From NCBI GenBank assembly GCA_964625335.1, contig CAZVBE010000003.1, forward strand, positions 62,001-126,000: a DNA stretch of 64,000 nt, read 5' to 3'. This document shows, piece after piece, positions 51,141 to 58,508 of this stretch. The position numbers and the translations under genes were made by a program. Each line of letters opens with the position of its first letter. The stretch's first letter is position 1. This DNA comes from CAZGUG01 sp964625335. Lineage in GTDB: Bacteria > Bacillota > Clostridia > Ch29. The notes beneath the pieces were generated by a model. That model saw only the letters and a list, made by a program, of their open reading frames with translations, searched no databases and was not told where the DNA came from.

Positions 51141-52406
51141 TTGACAAAAATAGTGGTAGAGACCAGTCCTCCGCTGAAGGGGACTGTTAGAATCAGCGGC
51201 GCTAAAAACGCAGTGCTGCCCATCATAGCTGCCAGCCTCCTGGCAAGTGATAAGTGTGTACTGGACGAAATTCCGATGCTGGATGATGTGGAAGTTATGT
51301 GCGAGGTATTAGCGTCATTGGGGGCTGATATAAAGAGAATTTCGCGCAGCAGGGTCGAGATTAATTCAAAAAGTATTGACAACCATGAAGCCCCCTATGA
51401 CCTTGTCAGACGGATGAGGGCGTCTTTCCTGGTAATGGGGCCGCTGCTGGCGAGGATGGGAAAGGCCAGGATATCGCTGCCGGGAGGCTGTGCCATAGGC
51501 ACCAGGCCCATAGACCTGCACCTCAAGGGCTTCCGGGCAATGGGGGCCGAAATAACGCTGGGCTATGGTTATATTGAAGCTAAGGCCGGAAGGCTTAAGG
51601 GTGACAGGATTTATCTTGATTTTCCCAGTGTTGGAGCCACCGAGAATATAGTAATGGCGGCGGCCCTTGCGGAAGGAAAGACCGTAATAGAAAATGCCGC
51701 AGAGGAACCCGAGATTGTGGACCTGGCAAACTTCATCAATAAAATGGGCGGCAGGATAAAGGGTGCGGGCACCGATACTATAAGGATTGAAGGGGTAAAA
51801 AGCCTTGGTGGTGCATCCCATGCGGTGATTCCCGACAGGATTGAGGCGGGCACCTTCATGATAGCGGGGGCAATCACAGGAGGAGATATTATTGTTGATA
51901 ATATTGTCAAATGCCATCTGATGCCCATAATGGCAAAGCTCAAGGAGGCGGGGGTGACTGTGGAGGATGCAGGCAGCGGAGTAAGGGTTTGCCACAGCGG
52001 TAAAAGGGTGAATTCGGTGGATATTAAGACCCTTCCCTATCCGGGTTTCCCAACCGACATGCAGGCCCAGATGATGGCTCTTATGAGTATTGCAAAGGGC
52101 ACCAGCGTGATAATTGAAACGGTTTTTGATAACAGGTATATGCACGTGAATGAACTCAGAAGGATGGGGGCAAGCATCAAAATCGACGGCAGGAGCGCAG
52201 TGGTTCAGGGGGTGCCGGAACTAACCGGTGCCAGGGTCAGGGCTACCGATTTAAGGGCGGGGGCTGCCCTTGTGCTGGCGGGACTTATAGCCCAGGGAAA
52301 AACGGAAATTTATGACATACACCACCTGGACAGGGGTTATACCGACCTGGATAAAAAGATGCAGAGTTTAGGCGCAAAAATACATCGAACAAACCCTGGT
52401 GTTTAG
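51141..52406 (+). CDS. murA: UDP-N-acetylglucosamine 1-carboxyvinyltransferase
   Basis: The 421-residue product has RISGAKNAVLPIIAASLL (about 17-34, Lys22 and Asn23), the catalytic Cys117 in LPGGCAIGTRPIDLH, and FPTDMQAQMMALM (about 305-317). It starts peptidoglycan synthesis by adding enolpyruvate to UDP-GlcNAc and is the fosfomycin target. TTG start with GGAGG upstream. The last 20 bases of the gene lie in a 116-base tandem repeat, and the C-terminus (HRTNPGV) may therefore be an altered end. Confidence 0.96.
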   Translation: MTKIVVETSPPLKGTVRISGAKNAVLPIIAASLLASDKCVLDEIPMLDDVEVMCEVLASLGADIKRISRSRVEINSKSIDNHEAPYDLVRRMRASFLVMGPLLARMGKARISLPGGCAIGTRPIDLHLKGFRAMGAEITLGYGYIEAKAGRLKGDRIYLDFPSVGATENIVMAAALAEGKTVIENAAEEPEIVDLANFINKMGGRIKGAGTDTIRIEGVKSLGGASHAVIPDRIEAGTFMIAGAITGGDIIVDNIVKCHLMPIMAKLKEAGVTVEDAGSGVRVCHSGKRVNSVDIKTLPYPGFPTDMQAQMMALMSIAKGTSVIIETVFDNRYMHVNELRRMGASIKIDGRSAVVQGVPELTGARVRATDLRAGAALVLAGLIAQGKTEIYDIHHLDRGYTDLDKKMQSLGAKIHRTNPGV

Positions 52407-52675
52407 CGGCCGTTTGAGCGGGAGTGTGAATTACGGCCGCTTACATCGAGTGTAAAGAGAGCCTTCATCGTCGAGGCGGGTTATCCTCGGGGATGATTAG
52501 CCGAACAAACCCTGGTGTTTAGCGGCCGTTTGAGCGGGAGTGTGAATTACGGCCGCNNNNNNNNNNNNNNNNNNNNNNNNNNNNNNNNNNNNNNNNNNNN
52601 NNNNNNNNNNNNNNNNNNNNNNNNNNNNNNNNNNNNNNNNNNNNNNNNNNNNNNNNTTACATCGAGGGCAAAGAG
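52386..52675. repeat. 116-bp tandem repeat interrupted by an assembly gap
   Basis: A unit starting with CGAACAAACCCTGGTGTTTA begins at 52386 and again at 52502, with identity over the 55 bases readable in the second copy. The unit has two strong inverted repeats: GCGGCCGT/ACGGCCGC (about 52406-52440) and TCATCGTCGAGG/CCTCGGGGATGA (about 52469-52498). 100 N follow (52557-52656), after which TTACATCGAGGG continues the unit. The copy number is therefore unknown. Confidence 0.85.
52557..52656. other. Assembly gap of 100 N
   Basis: A run of exactly 100 N, the usual placeholder for a gap of unknown length, falls inside the tandem repeat. The sequence on both sides belongs to the repeat unit. Confidence 0.99.
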
Positions 52676-52680
52676 AAAAA

Positions 52681-52730
52681 AAAGGACTGTTTGGCCGGTA
52701 CAGTTTTACCGGACAAACAGTCCTTTGGCT
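52681..52730. terminator. Bidirectional terminator between murA and the M23 peptidase gene
   Basis: AAAGGACTGTTTG (52681-52693) pairs with CAAACAGTCCTTT (52714-52726), and an inner CCGGTA/TACCGG-like stem extends it. A-rich sequence before and T-rich sequence after suit both strands. Confidence 0.9.
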
Positions 52731-52738
52731 TTAGAGGT

Positions 52739-53539
52739 TTACATATTTGGCAGGTGAAGCTTGGGGTCAACATGCTCTCCGCCTTTAAGCACTTCAAAAT
52801 GCAGGTGGGGCTCATCACCAATCTCAAACTCGGCGGTATTTCCCACCCCGCTTATCACCTTTCCTCTTTCCACATCCTGGCCTTCCTTAACCATATTACC
52901 GTTTTGCAGGTTTGCATAGCGACTTAAAAGCCCGTTTCCATGGTCAATAGTTATCATTATTCCCAGCATAGGATGGTTGGTAACCTGTGTGACTTTACCC
53001 GACATTACCGCCTTGACGGGGGTTCCCACACCTGCTGCAATATCGATACCGTTGTGGGTAGTCCACTGTTCAAGGGTTTTTGAGTATACCAGATTATCCT
53101 TGGCGTAGTCCATAATAATTTTACCCTGCAGCGGAAGCATCATTCTTTCCTGCTGTGCAGTTTCACCCACCTGCTGGGATGAGGCTGCAGCAGCCGGTTG
53201 TTCTTTGTCTGGCGCGGCGGGCTGTTCGGCCGCCGGTTTATCGGGTTCGGTGTCTCTTTGCTCTTCCCGCGGCGTCTGTGTAACGTCGCCGGGGCCGTCG
53301 TCGATTAGAACCGTCTGGCTGTTGTCGTCGGGAGGGAGTTCTTCAATCTGGTACTCTTCCTGTATCCGGGGCTGTGCATCCGGCAAGCCTTCCTGGCTGA
53401 AATAATTAATGTTATTTCTGGTAACCCAGACGGCGGTTACCCCGAGTACAACCAGACACATAAACAGTACTATATAAAAACTGTCCCTGTTAGCAGCGGC
53501 CAGCAGCCGGCTCTTGTTAAATCTCTTTCTCATTCCCAT
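52739..53539 (-). CDS. M23-family peptidase, SpoIIQ-like
   Basis: The 266-residue product has a membrane segment (about 22-40), a Pro-, Glu- and Gln-rich linker (about 55-135) and a C-terminal LytM/M23 domain. The zinc-site motifs THNGIDIAAG (His-x3-Asp) and EPHLHFEV (HxH) are both intact. It starts with ATG 53539, with GGAGGTG upstream. It lies divergently from spoIID, so it is a probable SpoIIQ equivalent acting on peptidoglycan at engulfment. Metal ligands being intact suggests enzyme activity, unlike B. subtilis SpoIIQ. Confidence 0.88.
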   Translation of the reverse strand: MGMRKRFNKSRLLAAANRDSFYIVLFMCLVVLGVTAVWVTRNNINYFSQEGLPDAQPRIQEEYQIEELPPDDNSQTVLIDDGPGDVTQTPREEQRDTEPDKPAAEQPAAPDKEQPAAAASSQQVGETAQQERMMLPLQGKIIMDYAKDNLVYSKTLEQWTTHNGIDIAAGVGTPVKAVMSGKVTQVTNHPMLGIMITIDHGNGLLSRYANLQNGNMVKEGQDVERGKVISGVGNTAEFEIGDEPHLHFEVLKGGEHVDPKLHLPNM

Positions 53540-53655
53540 GGCTTTGGTTTCACCTCCATCCGGTATTATGTCCATAAAATAACAAAAAATACAAAGTAAT
53601 ATTTGGTTTGCACAATAAATATTATTTAAAAGAGCCAATCCGGAGGAGGATGGGT

Positions 53656-54657
53656 ATGCGTACCATAATTGGTGTTATTATATTTATATTTTTTATTACT
53701 ATAGTACTTCCGGTGTTTGTTATCCAGGGATGTGACCTGTTTTCGAAACCGGAAAAGGGCTATGTGGATGAAAAACCCCTGGAGGTAATTGTCTATTTAC
53801 ACGGGGACGGTATAATCAGAAAGATGGACCTTGAGGAATATATTACAGGGGTTGTGGCGGCGGAAATGCCGGCAAGCTTCCATATAGAAGCATTAAAGGC
53901 GCAGGCGGTGGCGGCGCGGACCTATACCGTAAAACGGATGACCTCCCTCGGGGGAAGTCCTAACAAGGACCATCCGGAGGTGGATATATGCACCGATTCG
54001 ACCCACTGCCAGGCATGGATCTCACCCGAGTTGTTCAGGCAAAACCTAAGGAAACAGTTTGGCATATTAGGTCATAGAAAATATGTAAATAATATTACCC
54101 GGGCTGTGGAAGATACCCGGGGTCTTATACTGGTATATCAGGAATCGGTGATTGACCCGCTGTTTCACTCAACCAGCGGAGGGTTCACCGAGAACTCCGA
54201 GGAAGTATTTTCCGCGGTTGTTCCTTATCTAAGAAGCGTTGCAAGTCCCTATGAGGAGCATTCTCCCAGGCTAACCGACATGGTTGAAATGAAGACGGAT
54301 GATTTTGTTAAAAGCATGCAGCGGAAATTTGACGGTTTAAAAATTAACGCGGAGGATTTATCCTCCTCAATACAGGTTATCGAGGTTAGTCAGGGGGGGA
54401 AGGTTATCAGCGTTAAGGTTGGGGACACAGTCATAAGCGGCCGCGATGTCCGGGCCGCACTGGGATTAAATTCCACCGATTTTAAAATAGACTGCGTTGG
54501 GGACAGGGTAATTATTACCACCTTAGGATACGGTCACGGCGTAGGCATGAGCCAATACGGGGCTGACGGAATGGCGCAGAGGGGAGACGGATATGACAAA
54601 ATCCTTAAGCACTATTATACCGGGGTGGAGATTAAGATGATACAGGAAGTGTTTTAG
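53656..54657 (+). CDS. spoIID: Stage II sporulation protein D
   Basis: The product of about 333 residues has an N-terminal anchor (about 3-25) and the SpoIID domain: EEYITGVVAAEMPASFHIEA (about 57-76), AQAVAARTYTVKRM with the catalytic Glu nearby, DICTDSTHCQAW, FHSTSGGFTENSEEVF (about 173-188) and TLGYGHGVGMSQYGADGMA (about 294-312). It is a lytic transglycosylase that degrades septal peptidoglycan during engulfment. ATG 53656 follows GGAGGAGG by a normal distance; ATG 53650 abuts it. The 116-base divergent region with the M23 gene should hold sporulation sigma promoters. Confidence 0.96.
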   Translation: MRTIIGVIIFIFFITIVLPVFVIQGCDLFSKPEKGYVDEKPLEVIVYLHGDGIIRKMDLEEYITGVVAAEMPASFHIEALKAQAVAARTYTVKRMTSLGGSPNKDHPEVDICTDSTHCQAWISPELFRQNLRKQFGILGHRKYVNNITRAVEDTRGLILVYQESVIDPLFHSTSGGFTENSEEVFSAVVPYLRSVASPYEEHSPRLTDMVEMKTDDFVKSMQRKFDGLKINAEDLSSSIQVIEVSQGGKVISVKVGDTVISGRDVRAALGLNSTDFKIDCVGDRVIITTLGYGHGVGMSQYGADGMAQRGDGYDKILKHYYTGVEIKMIQEVF

Positions 54658-54836
54658 GTTAGCGGCTTAACACCATTTATCCCTGCCGCCCTTTGACCTG
54701 CGGCGGTCGCCTGGACAACCTGAGCATCCTCCTGAAACAGACGGGAATACTTCCCCTGTAACCCTTGTTTTATAGCATACTGCACTATGAAATAAGCCTG
54801 ACTTGGTGTTTTGCCCGGCCTGCGAATTTTCTGCAA
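54654..54836 (-). CDS. Small ORF of unknown function, doubtful
   Basis: The 60-residue reading frame opens with a TTG (position 54836, minus strand) and reads MQKIRRPGKTPSQAYF, then YAIKQGLQGKYSRLFQEDAQ and ATAAGQRAAGINGVKP, a composition that looks protein-like. It has no clear ribosome-binding site and ends on the spoIID stop region. It could be a gene remnant. The rest of the 495-base stretch to 55152 is AT-rich and otherwise holds only the operator repeats at 55029-55070. Confidence 0.35.
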   Translation of the reverse strand: MQKIRRPGKTPSQAYFIVQYAIKQGLQGKYSRLFQEDAQVVQATAAGQRAAGINGVKPLT

Positions 54837-55028
54837 AGCTTCGGCCGGCTTTTTTACCCTCCATTTCCAAAATCATATCCCTATACGAGAGAGAGCAAAA
54901 AAACACATCAAAATGCCGGATTTCCACAAAAATGGTTATTAATAAGATAATAAAATAAGTTTTATAGAAAAATTTAATTATTTCTAAAAAAAAGAAGGAA
55001 TTCGGGGTTGAGTGTAGAATTCTATAGT

Positions 55029-55070
55029 GAATACAAATTGTATACAATATGAATACAAAAGTTATACAAT
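55029..55070. promoter_or_regulatory. Tandem operator repeats, probable GntR regulator sites
   Basis: Two 20-base copies begin at 55029 and 55051, each GAATACAAA-N3-TATACAAT, so their period is 22 bases, about two helical turns. The first copy also contains the perfect palindrome ATTGTATACAAT (55037-55048), which fits the TNGTNNNACNA-like operators of FCD-type GntR regulators. The sites lie about 85 bases before the GntR gene start, consistent with autoregulation. Confidence 0.7.
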
Positions 55071-55152
55071 CAAACCTACCAACATTTGAAATATTTGCCT
55101 TTAATCCAAAAGATAATTGAAGCAAAAAAAATGAGGAAAGGAAATATTTTAT

Positions 55153-55803
55153 ATGGAAAATTTAATCGTTAAAAACCAAAAAAAAAGCCTGAGTGAAATG
55201 GCGTATTTATCCATTAAGGAGAGCATTATTAATGGCCGTTTAAAACCAGGGGAAGAGCTGAACGAGTGTAATATCGCCGAAGAACTGTCTATTAGCCGGA
55301 CGCCTCTGCGTTCTGCCTTGAACAGGCTTCATGCCGAAGGGTTAGTGAGAATAACCCCAAACAAAGGTTGTGCTGTGAGAAAGCTGGATTTAAAAGAAAT
55401 AGTTGAAATAACCCAGGTTCGTGAGGCTTTAGAGGGAATGGTTGCACGACTTGCCTGCGACAGAATAAGCAAAAAAGAATTGAATGAAGTTATTTCCTGG
55501 TTCCCCTCCTTTGACAGGGAGCTAAACGAAACTGACTTTGCAGCGTCTTATGATGCGGGGATAAAAATGCATAACTATTTAAGGGAAAAAAGCAATAATC
55601 ACATAATTCAAAAACAACTTGCCTTTATAGATATGCAAATTAAGCTGGTGGCTCAAATGTCCACCGAGGTTCCCGGCAGATCCGAACTGGCTCATAAAGA
55701 GCATAAAGAGATTATAGATGCTCTCGTGGCAAAGGATCCCGAGCTTGCAGAGGAAAAGATGCGCAGCCACATAAGGAATGTAAGAATGAGTTTTATGCTT
55801 TAA
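55153..55803 (+). CDS. GntR-family transcriptional regulator (FCD type)
   Basis: The 216-residue product has an N-terminal winged helix (AYLSIKESIINGRLKPGEEL, then NIAEELSISRTPLRSAL and LHAEGLVRITPNKGCAV, about residues 17-78) and a helical FCD ligand-binding domain with His residues that usually coordinate a metal (KEHKEIIDAL, SHIRNV). It probably controls the catabolic genes downstream. FCD regulators bind organic acids, so the ligand is likely the cluster's substrate. The ATG has AGGAAAGGA upstream. Confidence 0.93.
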   Translation: MENLIVKNQKKSLSEMAYLSIKESIINGRLKPGEELNECNIAEELSISRTPLRSALNRLHAEGLVRITPNKGCAVRKLDLKEIVEITQVREALEGMVARLACDRISKKELNEVISWFPSFDRELNETDFAASYDAGIKMHNYLREKSNNHIIQKQLAFIDMQIKLVAQMSTEVPGRSELAHKEHKEIIDALVAKDPELAEEKMRSHIRNVRMSFML

Positions 55804-55913
55804 GACAGGAAACAGTACATACATAGAGGGGGTGATAAGAGAAGCGACAAAAGGATGTACAACTGCAGCATAAAAAACAGCCAGATTACACTAGATTAGA
55901 AGGGAGAAAAAAA

Positions 55914-57116
55914 ATGAGCAGAGGTACTATGGGTGTTGACTGGGAAGAACGTATTGATTTTGACCGAATGAGAAGGGAAAGACTTCAAAAAGCTAAAGAT
56001 GCACTGGATAGCTCAGATGCTGATGTTCTATTTGTATTTCGCACAGAGGATTGCCGTTATCTGACAAGCTACAGGACTCATCTTCATCCTACGGCAATGT
56101 TAGGAAACGCGGTGGTTGTTCTGCCCAAAGGCGGGGAACCGTTTTTGTTTACTATGGACCATGAGCATTGTAAGCTGAGAATGCCGTGGCTTGATTCAAA
56201 GCAAATCAAACCCAGGGCTAATTTCCGCGAATCCGTAGGAATAAAAGCATTTTGCGATATGGTTAAAGAAGAATTGGGTGACCTGAAAGGAAGCAAGATA
56301 GGGGTTGACTTATGGACTCCTGTAATGACCGGGGAGTTGCAGAAATGCTTCCCCGAATCGGAATTTGTTGATGGACTGGAAATATTGAGCAAAGCCAAGA
56401 TAATCAAGACCAGGGACGAAATTGATTGCATAAAAGTAGCAAACATCATTACAGAAGCAGGCATGGAAGCTGCCGTATCAACGATAAAACCCGGAGCCAA
56501 GGAATGTGAAGTACTGGCTGCTGCATGGGAGAAAATGACATCCATGGGAAGCGAGTGGTCACAGTGTACTAATATTGTGGCATCCGGTCCTTATACAGCA
56601 CCATACAGAAGGTTTACATCAGACAGGATAATTCGTCCCGGTGACCTGGTAATAATCGATATAGGCGGCTGCTTCAACGGCTACTGGGGAGACTTTACAA
56701 GGACTTGGGTATGCGGAAATATCAAGCCCACCAAGGAAGAGATAGAAATCCATCAGAACTGTTACAATGCACTCTTTAACGGATGTGACAAATCAAGAGC
56801 CGGAAATACCAATGCGGATGTTTTTGAAGCGGCCTATCCGTATGTGCTGGATAGCTTAGGCCATGGTTCGGGGGTAAATCCATGGGAAGCTCCGTTCTTT
56901 AGCCCTGCATCGGCAAAGGCACCTGTGACTTTGGAAGTTAATATGCAGTACAACCTTGAACCCTACGCCGGCGTTCCTGGTATTGGCGGAGTTCGTTTGG
57001 AAAACTGTCTTGCAATAACAGAAGGAGACCCGGACATTTTCACAATTTATCCGTTTGACGAAAGACTGCTAAAAGATACTCATCCGTTGGACAAGACCAC
57101 AGGCAGAACAAGATAA
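55914..57116 (+). CDS. M24-family (Xaa-Pro peptidase/creatinase-like) metalloenzyme
   Basis: The 400-residue product has a creatinase-like N-terminal domain and a pita-bread catalytic domain. Metal ligands can be traced as Asp in VIIDIGGCF (about 245), Asp in YWGDFTRTW (about 258), His in LGHGSGVNPW (about 320), Glu in YNLEPYAG (about 350) and Glu in VRLENCLA (about 364). All five look present. Members cleave Xaa-Pro peptides, hydrolyse creatine or act on related C-N bonds. The neighbours suggest a small-molecule substrate. ATG follows AAGGGAG. Confidence 0.9.
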   Translation: MSRGTMGVDWEERIDFDRMRRERLQKAKDALDSSDADVLFVFRTEDCRYLTSYRTHLHPTAMLGNAVVVLPKGGEPFLFTMDHEHCKLRMPWLDSKQIKPRANFRESVGIKAFCDMVKEELGDLKGSKIGVDLWTPVMTGELQKCFPESEFVDGLEILSKAKIIKTRDEIDCIKVANIITEAGMEAAVSTIKPGAKECEVLAAAWEKMTSMGSEWSQCTNIVASGPYTAPYRRFTSDRIIRPGDLVIIDIGGCFNGYWGDFTRTWVCGNIKPTKEEIEIHQNCYNALFNGCDKSRAGNTNADVFEAAYPYVLDSLGHGSGVNPWEAPFFSPASAKAPVTLEVNMQYNLEPYAGVPGIGGVRLENCLAITEGDPDIFTIYPFDERLLKDTHPLDKTTGRTR

Positions 57117-57156
57117 ATTCCGGCAGTAAAAAAATACTAAGGAGTGTGATTAATTA

Positions 57157-58140
57157 ATGTTCAATAAGAAGCTTATGGTTATAAGCGTAGCATTAATGTT
57201 ACTTTTGGTAGTCAGCGGCTGCCAGGCACCTGCTTCGGGAGATTCAGATACTGCACCGGCACCCGCAGTTAATATCACAATGGGAACCGGTGGTATGGGA
57301 GGCCCCCTTCAGGCAGTTGGCGCAGGTTGGGGTTCGATAATACACAAATATGCGGACAATGTTAATGTAACGGTTGCGGTCACCGGCGGCGGTAATGAAA
57401 ACATGCGGCTTGTATCCCAGTATGCTATGGATATAGGTTTTACTGCTACTCCGGATAGTGCAGTTGTTCTTGAAGAGGGTGGAATGTACGACAATATGAG
57501 AGGACTTTTCACCTATCACTATGGAGGCTTACAACTGGCTGTAACCGCCAATTCAGGTATTGAAAGCTTTGAAGACCTGAAAGGCAAAAAAATATCCATG
57601 GGGGCACCGGGGTCAGCCCTGGAGGCTTATTCCAAGCTTGCTATGGAAGCACACGGACTTGCGGAAACAGATTATTCGGGAGAATTGTTAAACCTTGCAA
57701 CCGCAGGAAGTATGCTGAAGGATGGAACCCTTGACGCTACTTTTTATTTCTCCCCCGTTCCTATGTCACACCTGCTGGATGTTTCCTCAGCGAGGGATAT
57801 CAGGATGATACCCTTTACCGAGGAAGGTGCGGATAAGTTTATGGCTGAATCAAAGGGCTGGAAAAAGGGCTACTGGGAAACAGACAGCTACCCGAATATG
57901 GTGAATGAGGAGCCTGTTTTGACAGTAATGACAAGCTGGACTTTGTTTACCCATGATGAGCTTGACGACGAAGTTGTTAACGAGGTACTGGCCGTATTGT
58001 TTGATAATCTGGAAGAGTTTTATGAGTGCCATCCCGGTGCCAAGGAAGTAGTTCTGGAAAGGGCACTGGATGATATGCAGTTACCGCTGCATCCTGCAGC
58101 AAAGGAATTCTTTGAAGATCGTGGCTTAACGGTACAATAG
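57157..58140 (+). CDS. TAXI-family TRAP transporter solute-binding lipoprotein
   Basis: The 327-residue product has a lipoprotein signal peptide with lipobox VVSGC (Cys at about 22) and a TAXI-type binding domain: ITMGTGGMGGPLQAVG near the start, FEDLKGKKISMGAPGSALEA (about 138-157) and LKDGTLDATFYFSPVP (about 187-202). TAXI proteins deliver organic acids, for example 2-oxoglutarate or glutamate, to fused TRAP permeases. ATG follows AAGGAGTG. The permease follows after 368 bases. Confidence 0.95.
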   Translation: MFNKKLMVISVALMLLLVVSGCQAPASGDSDTAPAPAVNITMGTGGMGGPLQAVGAGWGSIIHKYADNVNVTVAVTGGGNENMRLVSQYAMDIGFTATPDSAVVLEEGGMYDNMRGLFTYHYGGLQLAVTANSGIESFEDLKGKKISMGAPGSALEAYSKLAMEAHGLAETDYSGELLNLATAGSMLKDGTLDATFYFSPVPMSHLLDVSSARDIRMIPFTEEGADKFMAESKGWKKGYWETDSYPNMVNEEPVLTVMTSWTLFTHDELDDEVVNEVLAVLFDNLEEFYECHPGAKEVVLERALDDMQLPLHPAAKEFFEDRGLTVQ

Positions 58141-58389
58141 GCTATATAAACTGTCTTGTGCGAGTTTTGGTTGCTTATACCCCTCATACTTGAATATAAA
58201 ATACTACTAACGCAGATAAGGAATTAATCAAAACAACTAACCAGCAGTTATGTGGTTTGAGGGAAATGACCCTAATTATATAGCTTAGATTGCAAAATAT
58301 TAGTCAGAATCTATTAATTGGACGCAAAAACGCTGTGTTGTTTATATGGTAGAAATTACTGAAGCAGTTTACGCAGTTAATCTGACACA

Positions 58390-58450
58390 GGCGTTGAAAA
58401 AGTATTTTGTCATTTGTTGAATGATGAGACTTGTTCAACGCCTTCTTCTT
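58390..58450 (+). promoter_or_regulatory. Inverted repeat between binding protein and permease genes
   Basis: GGCGTTGAA (58390-58398) pairs with TTCAACGCC (58434-58442) around a 35-base loop that can fold further, followed by TTCTTCTT. It may be an mRNA processing, stabilising or weak termination structure. The rest of the 368-base gap (58141-58508) is AT-rich with no other visible gene. Confidence 0.5.
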
Positions 58451-58508
58451 GCATAACCATATTATGCGGCAAAATCTGTTATAAAACTTGGATTAAGGGG
58501 GGTTCACG

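Noticed and set aside
52515..52757. Open frame across the N gap
   Set aside because: The frame is open only because unknown bases hide stops; both sides are repeat and terminator sequence.
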